This document shows positions 8,971-20,527 of a DNA stretch of 64,000 nucleotides, piece after piece. The stretch comes from Vibrio ezurae NBRC 102218. GTDB lineage: Bacteria > Pseudomonadota > Gammaproteobacteria > Enterobacterales > Vibrionaceae. The stretch lies in contig NZ_BATM01000019.1 of assembly GCF_000467185.1 (NCBI RefSeq), forward strand, positions 1 through 64,000, written 5' to 3'. Within the stretch, counting starts at the first letter, position 1; every line of letters begins with the position of its first letter. The position numbers and the translations under genes are program-made. The notes under the pieces are model-generated. The model was not told where the DNA came from. It saw only the letters and a program-made list of their open reading frames with translations, and did not search any database.

Positions 8971-9879
8971 ATGACCATACAGGTGACAAGATGGCAGTCA
9001 GTCAAATTATTGATGCTCAAACGATGGCAATTAAAACGATGGCAAATAAAAGGCGTAATACTGGGGGCATTGCTACTGACATTAACGGCGTGTACCGCAA
9101 AGATGGTCTATCGCAATTTAGATTGGGTGGTGCTTGAGTATGTGGAAGATTACGTCACCTTAACGGGGATACAAGAAGAGATACTCGATCAGCGTTTACA
9201 ACAATTGGCGCTGTGGCACAAAACCGAAGAATTACCTCACTACCAAGCGCAATTACAAACCTTATATGATGCCGAACTCTCTGCGGTGGATGTGGCGTTT
9301 TTACAGCAACAGCAAGAGGTGTTTCGGGCGCATATTCGTCGCTTATCTAATAAGGCCACGCCAGATGTGTATTCGTTGTCTCGCTCCCTTAGCAAAGGGC
9401 AAATTGACGAATTTATCGAGAATTTGACTCTAAAGCATGAGATGTTCACAAAAAAATTCGCCAGTAAAAGCGATCAGCAAGCCAAGCGTTACTACCAAGA
9501 ACGAATTGAGAAAAATTTACATCGCTGGCTAGGCTCTGTATCCGATGAACAGCAAGTGATTGTCGAAACCTGGGTTAATAACATAGAGCGTTCACATAAA
9601 GAGTGGGTCTTGTATCGAATTACTATGCGCGATCGCATTCACACTATGTTTGCGCGCCGTGACGATCCGTTCTTTTATCAAAAAGAGCTGACCTTTTTAG
9701 TCAATGAACCAGAGCAGGTGTATCCAGAGCGGCTTACCCTCAAACTAGAACGTAATCGCCAGCTTGCCAATCAAAGCATTGTCAGCATACTTGGCACGGT
9801 TTCCGATGCGCAAAAGCGACACTTTCGTGAAGAAATCAAAGAGTGGCTAGAGTTAGTCAAAGAGCTGCAAATTGAGTGA
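8971..9879 (+). CDS. DUF6279 family lipoprotein
   Basis: A 302-residue putative lipoprotein. After a long basic N-region (KRWQLKRWQIK) comes a hydrophobic stretch and a lipobox ending at C41 (TLTAC). The mature part is mostly helical and highly charged, matching DUF6279 proteins, which have no established function. AGGA lies 9 bases ahead of ATG 8971; an internal ATG at 9013 would shorten the basic region but has no ribosome-binding site. The gene is divergent from the GST and stands alone. Confidence 0.75.
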   Translation: MTIQVTRWQSVKLLMLKRWQLKRWQIKGVILGALLLTLTACTAKMVYRNLDWVVLEYVEDYVTLTGIQEEILDQRLQQLALWHKTEELPHYQAQLQTLYDAELSAVDVAFLQQQQEVFRAHIRRLSNKATPDVYSLSRSLSKGQIDEFIENLTLKHEMFTKKFASKSDQQAKRYYQERIEKNLHRWLGSVSDEQQVIVETWVNNIERSHKEWVLYRITMRDRIHTMFARRDDPFFYQKELTFLVNEPEQVYPERLTLKLERNRQLANQSIVSILGTVSDAQKRHFREEIKEWLELVKELQIE

Positions 9880-10119
9880 GGGAAGATGTCAGAGCAAGGT
9901 CAATATGCAACACAATTAGGTGTTTTTAGATTGAATTAGCTTTTGTGATTGTCATACTTTGGCTAATACTTGTTATGAAACTAGTTTTGTAAATTTTAGT
10001 TACATTTGTTTTATTAATACTGCTGATTTTCACGAATACACTTATTGATTATCCATCTTTTGCGAGGGCGAAAAACGCGTCTTTGTGCAAGAGAGTTTTG
10101 ATTTTTAAAAGGTGTATTA

Positions 10120-11277
10120 ATGAAGAAGTCGTTACAAGTAGTGAGTCTGGTGAGTGCTTTGATGCTTGCAGGTTGTGGGGAGTCGCAAAAGCCACAACAA
10201 ACCGCAGTCGCTCCTACTGTTATCGTCGAACCTGTTGCCATTGTCGCGTATCAGCCAAGCAAAGCTTATGTGGGTCGCATTGAGGCGGTGGAAGATGTTG
10301 ATATCACTGCGCAAGTGACGGGTTATCTTAAACAACGTCACTTTAAAGAAGGTCAAATTGTCGAAAAAGGCCAATTGCTATATACGATAGAGCCTTCTTC
10401 TTTTGAAGCTCAAGTTGCCAGCGCCAAAGCCTCTGTTGCCCAAGCAAGTGCGCACTTAAAACGTGCCGAAAACGATTATCTGCGTGCAAAAAACCTGCTC
10501 CCTAGAGGCAGTATTTCTCAGTCTGAATTTGATACCAAACAAGCCGAGAAACTGGGCGCTGATGCGCAATTGCAAGCGGCCAATGCGCAGTTATTGCTAG
10601 CACAAGTAAACCTCTCATATACCCAAATTACCGCGCCGTTTACCGGCCGTATTTCAGATACTAAAGTCAGCACTGGTGATCTACTTTCTCCGTCATCGGG
10701 CACATTGACCACTTTAGTCAGCCTTGATCCTGTGCACGCGTCATTTCAGCTTAGTGAAAGAGAGCGCTTAGCGTTTGGTTTTGATAAATACCAAGGCGAT
10801 GGCGAATCAAATAGTGGTGAGTCCAATAGTGGCGGCGTTGAAGTGACGTTGGAGCTGGAAAATGGTCAGCAACATCCACAAAAAGGCACTTTAGACTTTG
10901 TAGGCAACCGCATTGATTTAACCACAGGAACATTAGCCGTGCGCGCTTTAGTGCCGAATGAACAGCATACTTTATTGCCGGGCCAGCACATCAATGTCGT
11001 GATCGCTTCAACCAATACCCAAGATGCGGTGGCAATCCCTCGTCGCGCCGTACAAACCGATGTCGCGGGTGATTTTGTGATGCTAATGAGTGAGGGCAAC
11101 GTAGCGGAGCGACGCAATGTTGAGCTAGGTGCACAGACTGAAAATGGAGTGATTGTGCACACTGGATTAGGCGAGGGCGATAAAATCATCGTTGGCGGAT
11201 TACAGCGTGTGCGCAATGGCTTACCTGTGCAGGTAGCGCCAGCTAAAGCCGAATCTAAACCAGAAGCGGCGGAGTAA
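10120..11277 (+). CDS. RND efflux periplasmic adaptor (membrane fusion lipoprotein)
   Basis: A 385-residue AcrA/MexA-type adaptor. The lipobox LAGC ends at C19, with G at position +2, so the protein is likely anchored in the inner membrane. Lipoyl halves ([14 protein letters not shown] and [13 protein letters not shown]) flank a helical hairpin of moderate length, followed by beta-barrel and membrane-proximal domains. An odd duplicated insert [12 protein letters not shown] lies in the barrel region. It is 4 bases upstream of the RND permease, forming a two-gene operon. No outer-membrane channel gene is adjacent, so TolC is the presumed partner. Confidence 0.92.
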   Translation: MKKSLQVVSLVSALMLAGCGESQKPQQTAVAPTVIVEPVAIVAYQPSKAYVGRIEAVEDVDITAQVTGYLKQRHFKEGQIVEKGQLLYTIEPSSFEAQVASAKASVAQASAHLKRAENDYLRAKNLLPRGSISQSEFDTKQAEKLGADAQLQAANAQLLLAQVNLSYTQITAPFTGRISDTKVSTGDLLSPSSGTLTTLVSLDPVHASFQLSERERLAFGFDKYQGDGESNSGESNSGGVEVTLELENGQQHPQKGTLDFVGNRIDLTTGTLAVRALVPNEQHTLLPGQHINVVIASTNTQDAVAIPRRAVQTDVAGDFVMLMSEGNVAERRNVELGAQTENGVIVHTGLGEGDKIIVGGLQRVRNGLPVQVAPAKAESKPEAAE

Positions 11278-11281
11278 TCAT

Positions 11282-14200
11282 ATGCTAAGTCGATTCTTTA
11301 TCCAGCGCCCCAAATTTGCGCTGGTGATTTCTATTATTTTGACCTTGGCAGGTGTGATTTCTTTGGCGGTATTGCCTGTCTCAGAATACCCAAGAATCAG
11401 CCCGCCATCGGTGAGTGTAACCGCTTACTACACAGGGGCTAGCGCTGAAACCGTCGAGCAGGCGATTGCCGATCCGATAGAAACCTCGGTCAATGGCGTT
11501 GAAGGCATGATTTACATGTCATCAAAAAGTGCCAATGACGGTTCGTATAATTTGAATGTGACCTTTGAAGTGGGTACTGATCCCGATATGGCTCAGGTCA
11601 ACGTACAAAACCGCGTTACGCAAATCGAATCTAAGCTGCCGCCAGAGGTGCGTTCGGTCGGGGTAACGGTGAAAAAACGTTCGCCTGATATGCTGATGGT
11701 ATTGAACTTCTATTCGCCTGACGGACGCTATGATGATCAGTTCTTGGTTAACTACGTTAACTTAAATATCAAAGATCAGCTCACTCGCGTGCGCGGCATT
11801 AGTGAAGTCAACGTCGTCGGCGGCGGTGAATTTGCCATGCGCGTATGGCTTGATCCGGAAAAGCTTGCCAGTTTAGGGCTGACCACCTCGGATGTGTATG
11901 CCGCGTTAAGTGAGCAAAACATTCAGGTGGCGGCCGGTAAAGTGGGGGCTCCGCCGTATGATGCGGCGACAGACGTGACCTTTAACCTAGTGACTAAAGG
12001 GCGTTTAGACAGCGTTGAAGAATTTGAAAACGTCATGCTGCGCGCCAATCACAATGGTTCGGCGGTGTATCTAAAGGACGTGGCGAGGGTTGAGCTAGGT
12101 AAAAAATTCTACGACGGTACGGGTCAGTTTCGCGGTGAAGATGCGTCGATTGTTATCTTAAATCTTCAATCTGACGCGAACGCCCTAGAAAGTGGCGAGT
12201 TGGTGATGAGCACCTTAGAGAAGTTAAGCGTTAACTTCCCTGATGGTCTGGCCTATGAGAGCAGTTACGACACCACTTTGTTTGTTGAGGAATCGATAAA
12301 AGGGGTAGTCAAAACGCTGATTGAAGCCATCTTATTGGTGATTGCCGTGACCTACCTATTTTTAGGCAGTGCGCGTGCCACGTTAATTCCTGTGGTGGCA
12401 ATTCCTGTATCGTTAATTGGTACCTTTGCGGTGATGCAAATTACGGGCTTTACCATTAATACAGTCACGCTATTTGGCTTGATCCTTGCCATAGGTATTG
12501 TAGTGGATGATGCGATTTTGGTTATCGAAAATGTCGATACCACTATGGCGAAAAACCCATCATTGACACCAAGAAAAGCCACCTTAATCGCGATGAAAGA
12601 GGTAACGGGCCCAATTGTTACTTCTACATTGGTATTGCTGGCGGTATTTTTGCCAGTGGCGATGTTGCCGGGCATTACGGGGATCATGTATCGCCAATTT
12701 GCTTTAACCATCTGTATTTCAGTAGTGATTTCATCCATTAACGCACTGACCTTATCTCCTGCGCTATGTTCGCTGGTGCTAAAACAAGGCGGAGGCAATA
12801 CCGCCGGTTGGTTTAAAGCCTTTAACCGAGGTTTGGATAAAGTGACTTCAGGTTACGGGCGCTTGGCGGGTTTCTTGGTTAAGAAAGGTCTGTTGTTAGT
12901 GGCGTTCTTCCTTGTGGCAGTGGCAATGGTGACTTACTTTGGCAAAACCACATCCACCGCGTTTGTGCCGCAAGAAGACAAAGGCATTTTGCTGACCAAT
13001 GTGCAGTTACCTGACTCAGCATCGCTGTCTCGCACCGAAGCTGTGGTGGAAGATCTAGTCGGGCTGTTTGAAAATGAGCCCGGAGTCGAAGGCGTTACTG
13101 TAGCCACAGGCTATGCCTTTATGACAGGCGCGGCGGCATCAAACGGTGCTTCGCTGTTCGTGAAACTAAAAACTTGGGATGAACGTGCTCAGCTTGATGG
13201 CGATCATTCATCGTTTGCCATTTCAAATCGAATTAACGGCGCTGCAGCGGCGCAAATTCCAGATGCAATGGTATTTGCCATGGGGCCTCCGGCAGTGCCG
13301 GGCATGGGCTCAGCTTCGGGTTTTGAGTTTGTATTGGAAGATACATTAGGTCGTAATCGCACCGATTTGGCGCAATTGATGAATGATGTGATTCAAGAAG
13401 CCAATAAACAGCCAGAGATCGCTTACACCTTTAGTACCTTCCGCGCCAATGTGCCGCACTATTATGTGGATATCGACAGAACCAAAGCCAAACAATTAGG
13501 CATTTCGCTCACGGATATCTTCCAAACCCTACAAGGCAACTTAGGCTCAATGTACGTGAATGATTTCACTATGCTGGGTAAAAACTTTAGGGTGACCATG
13601 CAAGCGGATAGCGAATACCGCTCGTCGATGGACGATTTGGAACGCTTTTTTGTGCGCAGTAATGAAGGGGTCATGGTGCCGTTAAGCACCTTGATTACTT
13701 ACGAGCAAGTGTTTGAACCTGATGTGGCGTGGCGTTACAACATGTATCGCTCAGCGGTTATTCAAGGGCAACCTGCACCGGGATTCTCCAGTGGCGATGC
13801 GATTGAGGCGATGGAGAGAGTCGCCGCCGAAATACTGCCGCAAGGTTATCAGTACGAGTGGACAGGCATGGCGTATCAAGAAAAGATGGCCGGTAATCAG
13901 GCAATCTTTGCCTTTGCTCTCGCGCTTATCTTTATCTACCTATTTATGGTGGCGCAATACGAGAGTTGGACCATTCCGATTGCCATTATCTTGGTGGTGC
14001 CAATTGCCACGTTAGGTTCTTTCTTAGCACTGAACTTAGCCGGTATTCCGTTAAATTTGTATGCGCAGATAGGCTTGGTTTTGCTGATAGCATTGGCGGC
14101 AAAAAATGCGATCTTGATTGTAGAGTTTGCCAAAAATGAACGCGAAGAAAATGAGCTAGAACTGGATAAAGCGGCGGTAATGGGCGGTAAATTACGCTTT

Positions 14201-14434
14201 AGAGCGGTGAACATGACCTCATGGTCGTTTATCTTAGGTATTTTCCCGTTGGTGTTTGCCTCGGGCGCAGGTCATATTAGCCAGAACTCATTAGGTATTT
14301 CATTGATTGGTGGTCTGTTATGTGTGCTACTAGCAGGTACATTATTGATTCCGGGCTTTTACGCCATGATTCAAAGACTGCGTGAAAAAGCGCACGGTGG
14401 CAGTACTAAGCTGGTGGATCTTGATGATGAATAG
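11282..14434 (+). CDS. RND multidrug efflux permease (HAE-1 family)
   Basis: A 1050-residue inner-membrane proton-driven exporter of the AcrB/MexB class. Twelve helices are arranged as 1+5+1+5 with two large periplasmic loops. The proton-relay pair D409-D410 is present ([14 protein letters not shown]), as is the N-terminal [13 protein letters not shown]. Full family length suggests it is intact. It is co-transcribed with the adaptor, and a strong terminator follows. Vibrio genomes carry several such vex/vme pumps; which one this corresponds to, and its substrates, cannot be decided by eye. Confidence 0.94.
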   Translation: MLSRFFIQRPKFALVISIILTLAGVISLAVLPVSEYPRISPPSVSVTAYYTGASAETVEQAIADPIETSVNGVEGMIYMSSKSANDGSYNLNVTFEVGTDPDMAQVNVQNRVTQIESKLPPEVRSVGVTVKKRSPDMLMVLNFYSPDGRYDDQFLVNYVNLNIKDQLTRVRGISEVNVVGGGEFAMRVWLDPEKLASLGLTTSDVYAALSEQNIQVAAGKVGAPPYDAATDVTFNLVTKGRLDSVEEFENVMLRANHNGSAVYLKDVARVELGKKFYDGTGQFRGEDASIVILNLQSDANALESGELVMSTLEKLSVNFPDGLAYESSYDTTLFVEESIKGVVKTLIEAILLVIAVTYLFLGSARATLIPVVAIPVSLIGTFAVMQITGFTINTVTLFGLILAIGIVVDDAILVIENVDTTMAKNPSLTPRKATLIAMKEVTGPIVTSTLVLLAVFLPVAMLPGITGIMYRQFALTICISVVISSINALTLSPALCSLVLKQGGGNTAGWFKAFNRGLDKVTSGYGRLAGFLVKKGLLLVAFFLVAVAMVTYFGKTTSTAFVPQEDKGILLTNVQLPDSASLSRTEAVVEDLVGLFENEPGVEGVTVATGYAFMTGAAASNGASLFVKLKTWDERAQLDGDHSSFAISNRINGAAAAQIPDAMVFAMGPPAVPGMGSASGFEFVLEDTLGRNRTDLAQLMNDVIQEANKQPEIAYTFSTFRANVPHYYVDIDRTKAKQLGISLTDIFQTLQGNLGSMYVNDFTMLGKNFRVTMQADSEYRSSMDDLERFFVRSNEGVMVPLSTLITYEQVFEPDVAWRYNMYRSAVIQGQPAPGFSSGDAIEAMERVAAEILPQGYQYEWTGMAYQEKMAGNQAIFAFALALIFIYLFMVAQYESWTIPIAIILVVPIATLGSFLALNLAGIPLNLYAQIGLVLLIALAAKNAILIVEFAKNEREENELELDKAAVMGGKLRFRAVNMTSWSFILGIFPLVFASGAGHISQNSLGISLIGGLLCVLLAGTLLIPGFYAMIQRLREKAHGGSTKLVDLDDE

Positions 14435-14469
14435 TATCTGTTAGGTTATTGCTAATACTTAGAGAAAAC

Positions 14470-14503
14470 AAAAGGGTCATGCGCGAATGTGCATGACCCT
14501 TTT
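14470..14503. terminator. Bidirectional intrinsic terminator
   Basis: AAAAGGGTCATGC (14470-14482) pairs perfectly with GCATGACCCTTTT (14491-14503) around an 8-base loop, with T-rich flanks on both strands. It lies between the convergent RND operon and the lactate operon. Confidence 0.9.
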
Positions 14504-14529
14504 CTATTGAAGGAGCTGATAAAAGCTAA

Positions 14530-17379
14530 CTATTTAGCAACAGCCACTTCATCCAACAAATACAAAATAGATTGATACGGAATACCGCTATGGTGCGATA
14601 GCCCAATCTCACAGGTTTTACTGTTACTAAAGCCGCGAGAGCACCCTGCTGGCACTTGCTCTTTTAGCGGGTGCACCGCCGCTTCATTAAGCTCTGGGGT
14701 GGTGAAGCCTTTATCGCCTGCCCAGCCGCAACACTGTATGTGTTCTGGCACAATCACCTGCGAAGTACAGGCTTTGGCAATATTTTGCATGGTTTGCTCA
14801 AGCCCCATACGTCTTGAACTGCAAGTAATGTGCAGCATGACAGGTTCATCAAGAGGAGCAAGAGTTAAATGCTCTAGTAAATAAGCTTCCGCAAACCCAG
14901 TTGGTTCTAAAATTTCTAAAGGCTTAGTGAATTGCTCAATACTGCGTTTAGCACACGGACTAGTATCCATCAGCACAGGGTATTTACCTTGCTCACTGGC
15001 TTGCCAAAGCACCGCTTCTAACTGCTGGGCTTTCGATTGTGCTAGCTCATTCATGCCTTTGCTATCGTAAGGCATTCCGCAACATTGCTCGTTAAGTTGC
15101 GATGGCATAATCACTTCAAAACCGGCTTTTTCTAGTAGAGATAAAGTGACTTCGGTGAGCGGTCTTTGATCTGGCGCGTCATTTTGCTGCCCCATACTGC
15201 GACTGGCGCAAGAGGGCATGTAAACCACTTTTTTCTGCGCGTCGGCGTGCGAAGCAGCATTGACCGATGCGTGTTTCTCAACATCAAAACGGTTTGCTTG
15301 CGGGTACTCTTTCAGCCAAATTGGCGTGCGGTTTTTGCTGATTTTACGCAAACCATTGGTCAATTTACCCACGCCATTATTACCTATCACCTTGGTGGCG
15401 AATTGATTGGCCGATAAGCCCGCTTTAGTCAGCGTAGTGGTGGTAGCAAAGTGATTGGCTGTCCATTTCGCAATAGGGGTGAATTTTTGATATTTTGCCG
15501 TACGCAATTGTTTGACCAGATCGCCGGTGTTGATTCCAACCGGGCAACGGTCGGCGCACAAGCCAGTAGCGGCGCAGGTATCAATGCCTTGGTAGTTGAA
15601 AATCTCTTCCAGTTCAGAGGCTTGCGTTTGCTCGCCCGCAGCGCGTCTGCGCTGTAATTCTCTATACAGCACGATACGTTGTCGTGGTGATAAGGTAAGT
15701 GTGCGAGAAGGGCACACAGGCTCGCAAAAGCCACATTCGATGCAACGGTCGACAATGGAATCTGCCGCAGGCATTGGTTTTAGATTTTCGATGTGTGAGT
15801 GCGGGTTATCGTTGATGATAACGCCGGGGTTAAATAAACCGTTCGGATCAAACAGCGCTTTGATTTGTTGCATTAAGGCATAGCCTTCTTTGCCCCATTC
15901 TAGCTCAACATACGGCGCCATATTGCGCCCTGTGCCGTGCTCTGCTTTGAGCGAGCCTTGGTATTTTACCGCCACCAAATCTGCCACTTCGTCCATAAAC
16001 TTGCCGTAGCGGTCAATTTCCGTTTGCTGATCAAAGCCTTGGGTAAACACAAAGTGCAAGTTGCCCTCTAGTGCATGCCCAAAAATAATCGCTTCGCTGT
16101 AGTGGTATTTATCAAATAAGGCTTGCAGGTCACGAATGCCGTTGGCGAGATTTTCTACCGGGAAAGCCACATCTTCAATGATTACTGTCGTGCCCACTTC
16201 ACGCACTGCGCCGACGGCTGGGAACATGCCTTTGCGAATGCCCCATAGCGTGGCAACGGTTTTAGCGTCGCTAGTAAACGGAATGGAGTGGGTAATGGTG
16301 TAGTTGGCGAGCGCACTCATCACCACCGCGCATTGCTCATCTAACGTGCTTTGACTGCAAGCGTGTGATTCAATCAAAATTGCCGTGGCATCTAGATCCA
16401 GCTCTTTAATGAACTCAGGCATTCCGGCTTTGTCTGCCACCGAGCGCATTGCGCGCCCGTCCATTAATTCAACCGCCGCAACAGGCAGTTTAGACAAAGC
16501 GGTGACTGCAAGGCTGGCTTCTTCAATGGTGGAGAACACCAATAGCGCAGAGGCTTTATTAGCGTGTTCAATGACCGTGTTGTAAGTGATTTCAGCAATA
16601 AATCCGAGAGTGCCTTCAGAGCCGACCATCAAGTGTTGAATGACATCTATTGGATCGTGATAATCCACCAAAGCATTCAGAGCGTAACCTGTGGTGTTTT
16701 TCAAACGGTACTTATGTTTGATTTTTTGTGATAGCTCGGGGTTTTGTGTCACGCTTGCGCACAAGTCTTTGACCCCTTGAATCAACTCAGGTTTAGCGGC
16801 AACAAAGGCATCAATGCTTTGCTGTGAACCTGTATCAAGGTGCGCACCATCGCTGAAAATGAGCTTCATGCTATCAACAGTTTTATAGGAGTTTTGCGCC
16901 GTACCACAGCACATGCCACTGGCGTTATTGGCCGCAATACCACCAATTTTACAAGTGTTGATTGAAGCCGGATCTGGGCCGATTTTACGTTGGTAAGGGG
17001 CGAGATATTTATTGGCATCCGCGCCAATCACGCCCGGTTGCAGAATGATCTTATTGCCACCATCGACAATTTCATGGTCGCGCCAATCGTCGGTTAAGGT
17101 AATTAATACCGAATCGGACAGCGCCTGCCCTGATAAGCTAGTGCCGGCGGCGCGAAAAGTGCAGTGCACATTAAATTCGCGACAGCTATTGATGGCAAAG
17201 GTCACTTCTTCGAGGTTTTTTAATCGCAGAACAATTTTTGGAACCAGTCGGTAAAAGCTGGCGTCGGTGCCGTAGGCGAGTCGCTTTGCTTCTTGGGTGA
17301 CAATGCGCTCAGCATCGATCTTCGACGCCAGTCGCGTTTCAAGTTGTTGATAGGTGGCTGATGAAAGAGTCTTGGCCAT
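14530..17379 (-). CDS. D-lactate dehydrogenase, FAD and iron-sulfur type (Dld-II-like)
   Basis: A 949-residue fusion of a GlcD-like FAD domain and a GlcF-like iron-sulfur part, matching the respiratory Dld-II type known from Shewanella. The FAD-binding half includes AAGTSLSGQALSD and MVGSEGTLGFIAEI. Two ferredoxin-type clusters begin at C546 (CIECGFCEPVCP) and about residue 600 (TCAATGLCADRCP). Two CCG domains follow (QCCGMPYDSKG, QCCGWAGDKGF). It should oxidise D-lactate to pyruvate and pass electrons to the quinone pool at the inner membrane. It is the last gene of lldP-lldD-dld. A D-2-hydroxyglutarate dehydrogenase of the YdiJ type is the main alternative; the lactate context argues against it. 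Confidence 0.85.
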   Translation of the reverse strand: MAKTLSSATYQQLETRLASKIDAERIVTQEAKRLAYGTDASFYRLVPKIVLRLKNLEEVTFAINSCREFNVHCTFRAAGTSLSGQALSDSVLITLTDDWRDHEIVDGGNKIILQPGVIGADANKYLAPYQRKIGPDPASINTCKIGGIAANNASGMCCGTAQNSYKTVDSMKLIFSDGAHLDTGSQQSIDAFVAAKPELIQGVKDLCASVTQNPELSQKIKHKYRLKNTTGYALNALVDYHDPIDVIQHLMVGSEGTLGFIAEITYNTVIEHANKASALLVFSTIEEASLAVTALSKLPVAAVELMDGRAMRSVADKAGMPEFIKELDLDATAILIESHACSQSTLDEQCAVVMSALANYTITHSIPFTSDAKTVATLWGIRKGMFPAVGAVREVGTTVIIEDVAFPVENLANGIRDLQALFDKYHYSEAIIFGHALEGNLHFVFTQGFDQQTEIDRYGKFMDEVADLVAVKYQGSLKAEHGTGRNMAPYVELEWGKEGYALMQQIKALFDPNGLFNPGVIINDNPHSHIENLKPMPAADSIVDRCIECGFCEPVCPSRTLTLSPRQRIVLYRELQRRRAAGEQTQASELEEIFNYQGIDTCAATGLCADRCPVGINTGDLVKQLRTAKYQKFTPIAKWTANHFATTTTLTKAGLSANQFATKVIGNNGVGKLTNGLRKISKNRTPIWLKEYPQANRFDVEKHASVNAASHADAQKKVVYMPSCASRSMGQQNDAPDQRPLTEVTLSLLEKAGFEVIMPSQLNEQCCGMPYDSKGMNELAQSKAQQLEAVLWQASEQGKYPVLMDTSPCAKRSIEQFTKPLEILEPTGFAEAYLLEHLTLAPLDEPVMLHITCSSRRMGLEQTMQNIAKACTSQVIVPEHIQCCGWAGDKGFTTPELNEAAVHPLKEQVPAGCSRGFSNSKTCEIGLSHHSGIPYQSILYLLDEVAVAK

Positions 17380-17429
17380 GAATGCTTCCTAATAAAAAAA
17401 TGATGACGGTGCGCTGTTAAGGTGTTCGT

Positions 17430-18569
17430 CTACAGCGGACTAATCAGAGAATCACGCGACAGATCGCTGATGGATTTTGCTCCGGTTAAGGTCATAGCAA
17501 CGCGCATCTCTTTGTCATAAAGGTCTAATAAGTTTTCTACTCCAGCGCCGCCTTCAGCTGCCAGTGCATAAACAAATGAACGGCCCAGCAAAGTACAATC
17601 TGCGCCGAGCGCCAACATGCGAACCACATCCAGTCCGGTGCGAATACCTGAATCGACCAAAATTTTAAGATCGCCCTTCACTGCATCGGCAATTGAAGGC
17701 AGTGCTTTTGCCGTTGATAGCACGCCGTCTAATTGTCGGCCGCCGTGGTTGGAGACCACAATGCCGTCCGCGCCAAATCGCACGGCATCTCTTGCATCTT
17801 CTTCATCAAGGATGCCTTTGATGATCATCGAGCCATCCCAACTGTCTCTGATCCACTCCAGATCTTTCCATGAAATGGAAGGGTCAAAGTTAGCGCCTAG
17901 CCAGCCGATATAGTCTTCAAGTTTAGTCGGTTCGCCGCGATAGGTAGAGATGTTGCCCAGATCGTGCGGTTTGCCCAATACACCGACATCGAGCGCCCAA
18001 CTTGGGTGACGCATAGATTGCGCGATGCGACGAATATTGGCATACGGTCCGCTCATGCCTGAATGCATGTCACGATAGCGCGCACCGGGAACCGGCATAT
18101 CTACAGTGAAAACGAGCGTTTTTACGCCTGCTTCTTTAGCACGTTGCAAAACGTTTTTCATAAAGCCGCGGTCTTTTAGCACGTATAACTGAAACCACAT
18201 TGGTCTATCAATTGCAGGCGCTACTTCTTCGATTGGGCAAACCGAAACCGTAGAAAGGGTAAATGGAATGCCTTTGTTGGCCGCCGCTTTTGCCGCTTGT
18301 ACTTCGCCTCTGCGAGCGTACATGCCTGTTAAGCCAACGGGGGCAAGAGCAATCGGCATCGCCAGTTTTTCGCCGAACAGCTCTGTTTCCAGATTAAGAT
18401 CGGACATGTTGTTGAGTACGCGCTGTCTTAGGGCAACATCGCCAAGATCTTGGGTGTTATTTTTGAGAGTGCGCTCGTCGTAAGAGCCGCCGTCAATGTA
18501 GTGAAACAAAAAAGGAGGGAGCTTCTTTTTTGCGACAGCGCGATAATCGTTTGATGAAGAGATGATCAT
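17430..18569 (-). CDS. lldD: L-lactate dehydrogenase (FMN-dependent, quinone-linked)
   Basis: A 379-residue alpha-hydroxy-acid dehydrogenase aligned nearly throughout with E. coli LldD. The catalytic base H275 with R278 is in [13 protein letters not shown]251 is in IIKGIL, and the N-terminal [11 protein letters not shown] and [12 protein letters not shown] segments match. It oxidises L-lactate to pyruvate at the inner membrane. I chose ATG 18569 because it gives the family N-terminus ([11 protein letters not shown]); an in-frame start at 18644 adds 25 unrelated residues. It is the second gene of the lactate operon, 50 bases ahead of dld. Confidence 0.95.
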   Translation of the reverse strand: MIISSSNDYRAVAKKKLPPFLFHYIDGGSYDERTLKNNTQDLGDVALRQRVLNNMSDLNLETELFGEKLAMPIALAPVGLTGMYARRGEVQAAKAAANKGIPFTLSTVSVCPIEEVAPAIDRPMWFQLYVLKDRGFMKNVLQRAKEAGVKTLVFTVDMPVPGARYRDMHSGMSGPYANIRRIAQSMRHPSWALDVGVLGKPHDLGNISTYRGEPTKLEDYIGWLGANFDPSISWKDLEWIRDSWDGSMIIKGILDEEDARDAVRFGADGIVVSNHGGRQLDGVLSTAKALPSIADAVKGDLKILVDSGIRTGLDVVRMLALGADCTLLGRSFVYALAAEGGAGVENLLDLYDKEMRVAMTLTGAKSISDLSRDSLISPL

Positions 18570-18633
18570 AATTGGAATACCCGTATCTTCGTGTTGAGAA
18601 AATGGAAGATTGATTGTTAGAAGAGTGGATTTA

Positions 18634-18657
18634 AAGAGCGCCATTTACGGCGCTCTT
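18634..18657 (-). promoter_or_regulatory. Hairpin between lldP and lldD
   Basis: AAGAGCGCC (18634-18642) and GGCGCTCTT (18649-18657) form a 9-bp perfect stem with a 6-base loop in the gap after lldP. On the minus strand it is followed by TTTAAAT, resembling a weak terminator, so it may attenuate transcription into lldD-dld or protect the lldP 3' end. Confidence 0.6.
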
Positions 18658-18669
18658 GCTTACTGGGTG

Positions 18670-20364
18670 TTATTTCATTAATACATCGGTGAAGCCCAAA
18701 CCATACACCACAACTAATCCGATGATGCCGGTCATGACCAAGTAGTAGAACGTCGGGATGATGGTCTTACGTAGCACCGCACCTTCACGTCCTAGCAGTC
18801 CCACTGTTGCCGAAGCCGCTACCACGTTATGAATGGCAATCATGTTACCTGCCGCTGCGCCAACTGCTTGCAACGCCACCACAATCACACTTGAGATGTT
18901 TAAGGTCTGCGCCACTTCAAACTGGAACTGACTGAACATCATGTTCGATACTGTGTTTGAACCTGCAATAAAGGCACCTAACGCACCGACTGTGGCACTG
19001 AGCATAGGGAAGGCCGCACCCACAATGTCAGAGGCAAAGTTTGCGGTTGTCACGGGCATACTGGCAAGATCGGCGCCGTTGATACCTGAGTTGATGAAAA
19101 TACGTACCATAGGGATGGTAAACAGCAGTACAAAGCCCGCACCAATTAAGGTCTTACTAGATTCACCAAAGGCATTGCGCAGTGGTTTTAGCCCGCCGCC
19201 TTGCAAGATAACCGCAACTAGCGCTACAAACACTAAAATGCCACCAGGTAGATACAAGGGTTGGAACGCAGTGCTGATACCCACTTCGCCAAGGATGTTG
19301 GCAAACGACACTTTAACGTCAGTCAGCATGCCTTTAAATGTAGGGCTAACGCGGCTTGCCACTAACACAACCGCTAATATCACATACGGTGCCCACGCTT
19401 TGGTTAAGCTCATCGGCTTACCAATAGTTTTCTCTTTTAGATCCACTTTGAGTGAGCCTAACCATTCGGCTGGCCACTTATCTTCGTTTTCAAAGTCCCA
19501 CTTAGTTTTCGGTACTAGGAAGCCTTTTTTCGCCGCTGTTACTACAATGGCTAGACCAATCATGCCACCAATCAGAGATGGGAATTCAGGGCCAAGGAAC
19601 ACACCGGTGAGCGCGTAAGGAATAGTGAAAGAAAGACCAGCAAATAGGGCAAATGGCAGAATGTCTAAGCCTTCTTTCCAGCTGCGGTTTTTACCAAAGA
19701 AGCGAGTCAGCATCACCGCCATCAGTACCGGAATTAGCGTACCGACAATGGCATGAACAATCGCAACGCTAGAGGTGATTTGCTGTAGGTAAATGTCCCA
19801 TGTTGAGCCATTGGCAAGCAGTGATTCACCGATATTGTGGGTATCTAAACCGCGGTTTACCCCGACAATAATCGGTGTACCGACCGCGCCAAAAGAAACA
19901 GGCGTCGATTGGATCATCATTCCCATTAATACCGCGGCTAATGCAGGGAAGCCGATGGCGACTAACAGAGGCGCAGCGATGGCCGCTGGCGTACCAAAGC
20001 CTGATGCACCTTCAATGAACGAGCCAAAACACCACGCGATAATAATCGCTTGGATGCGGCGGTCACTGGAAATATCCGTAAAGCCATTACGAATAACGGT
20101 GATGGCTCCGGTGTGCTTGAGAGTGTTCAATAAGAAGATAGCACCGAATACAATCCAAAGTACTGAGACAGTAATGCCTAGACCTTGAAATATAGACGCG
20201 ATAACGCGGTTGGCCGACATGTCCCAAAACACCAGTGCGATGACGACAGTTAAGGCAAACGCCACAGGCATTGCTTTTTTTGCTGGCCAGTTAAGGCCAA
20301 CCAGTAAGATTGCCGCGACGACAATCGGGGAGAAGGCCACTAAGGCCAGTAGGGTTTCACTCAT
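18670..20364 (-). CDS. lldP: L-lactate permease
   Basis: A 564-residue inner-membrane lactate:proton symporter of the LctP family with about 13-14 helices. Typical segments are [36 protein letters not shown] and, near the end, [12 protein letters not shown] and [17 protein letters not shown]. It is the first gene of the lldP-lldD-dld operon and is divergent from a LysR gene across a 163-base gap. The initiator at 20364 has GAGGAAG upstream. Lactate uptake and oxidation therefore form one transcription unit. Confidence 0.95.
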   Translation of the reverse strand: MSETLLALVAFSPIVVAAILLVGLNWPAKKAMPVAFALTVVIALVFWDMSANRVIASIFQGLGITVSVLWIVFGAIFLLNTLKHTGAITVIRNGFTDISSDRRIQAIIIAWCFGSFIEGASGFGTPAAIAAPLLVAIGFPALAAVLMGMMIQSTPVSFGAVGTPIIVGVNRGLDTHNIGESLLANGSTWDIYLQQITSSVAIVHAIVGTLIPVLMAVMLTRFFGKNRSWKEGLDILPFALFAGLSFTIPYALTGVFLGPEFPSLIGGMIGLAIVVTAAKKGFLVPKTKWDFENEDKWPAEWLGSLKVDLKEKTIGKPMSLTKAWAPYVILAVVLVASRVSPTFKGMLTDVKVSFANILGEVGISTAFQPLYLPGGILVFVALVAVILQGGGLKPLRNAFGESSKTLIGAGFVLLFTIPMVRIFINSGINGADLASMPVTTANFASDIVGAAFPMLSATVGALGAFIAGSNTVSNMMFSQFQFEVAQTLNISSVIVVALQAVGAAAGNMIAIHNVVAASATVGLLGREGAVLRKTIIPTFYYLVMTGIIGLVVVYGLGFTDVLMK

Positions 20365-20527
20365 AGGTATACTTCCTCGTACGTTTGCACTTTATGAAAG
20401 AGCCTTCTCGTCATAAAGCGAAAGTATCTTGTAATGTTTTTGTTAATCGAGCGTGAATTTATCTCTTTATTTTTTGTTGATATAGGGAAATAATGAAAAT
20501 GATTCTTTCCAAAAATGATGTAATGGT

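Noticed and set aside
8763-9020. 85-codon minus-strand frame between the GST and DUF6279 genes
   Set aside because: It overlaps the start of the DUF6279 gene, lacks a ribosome-binding site and shows no recognisable motif.
12352-12798. 148-codon minus-strand frame inside the RND permease
   Set aside because: Shadow of strongly conserved transmembrane segments on the other strand.
18941-19618. Long plus-strand frame (225 codons) antisense to lldP
   Set aside because: It mirrors a well-conserved permease; its protein is Pro/Thr/Ala-rich in the way of antisense frames.
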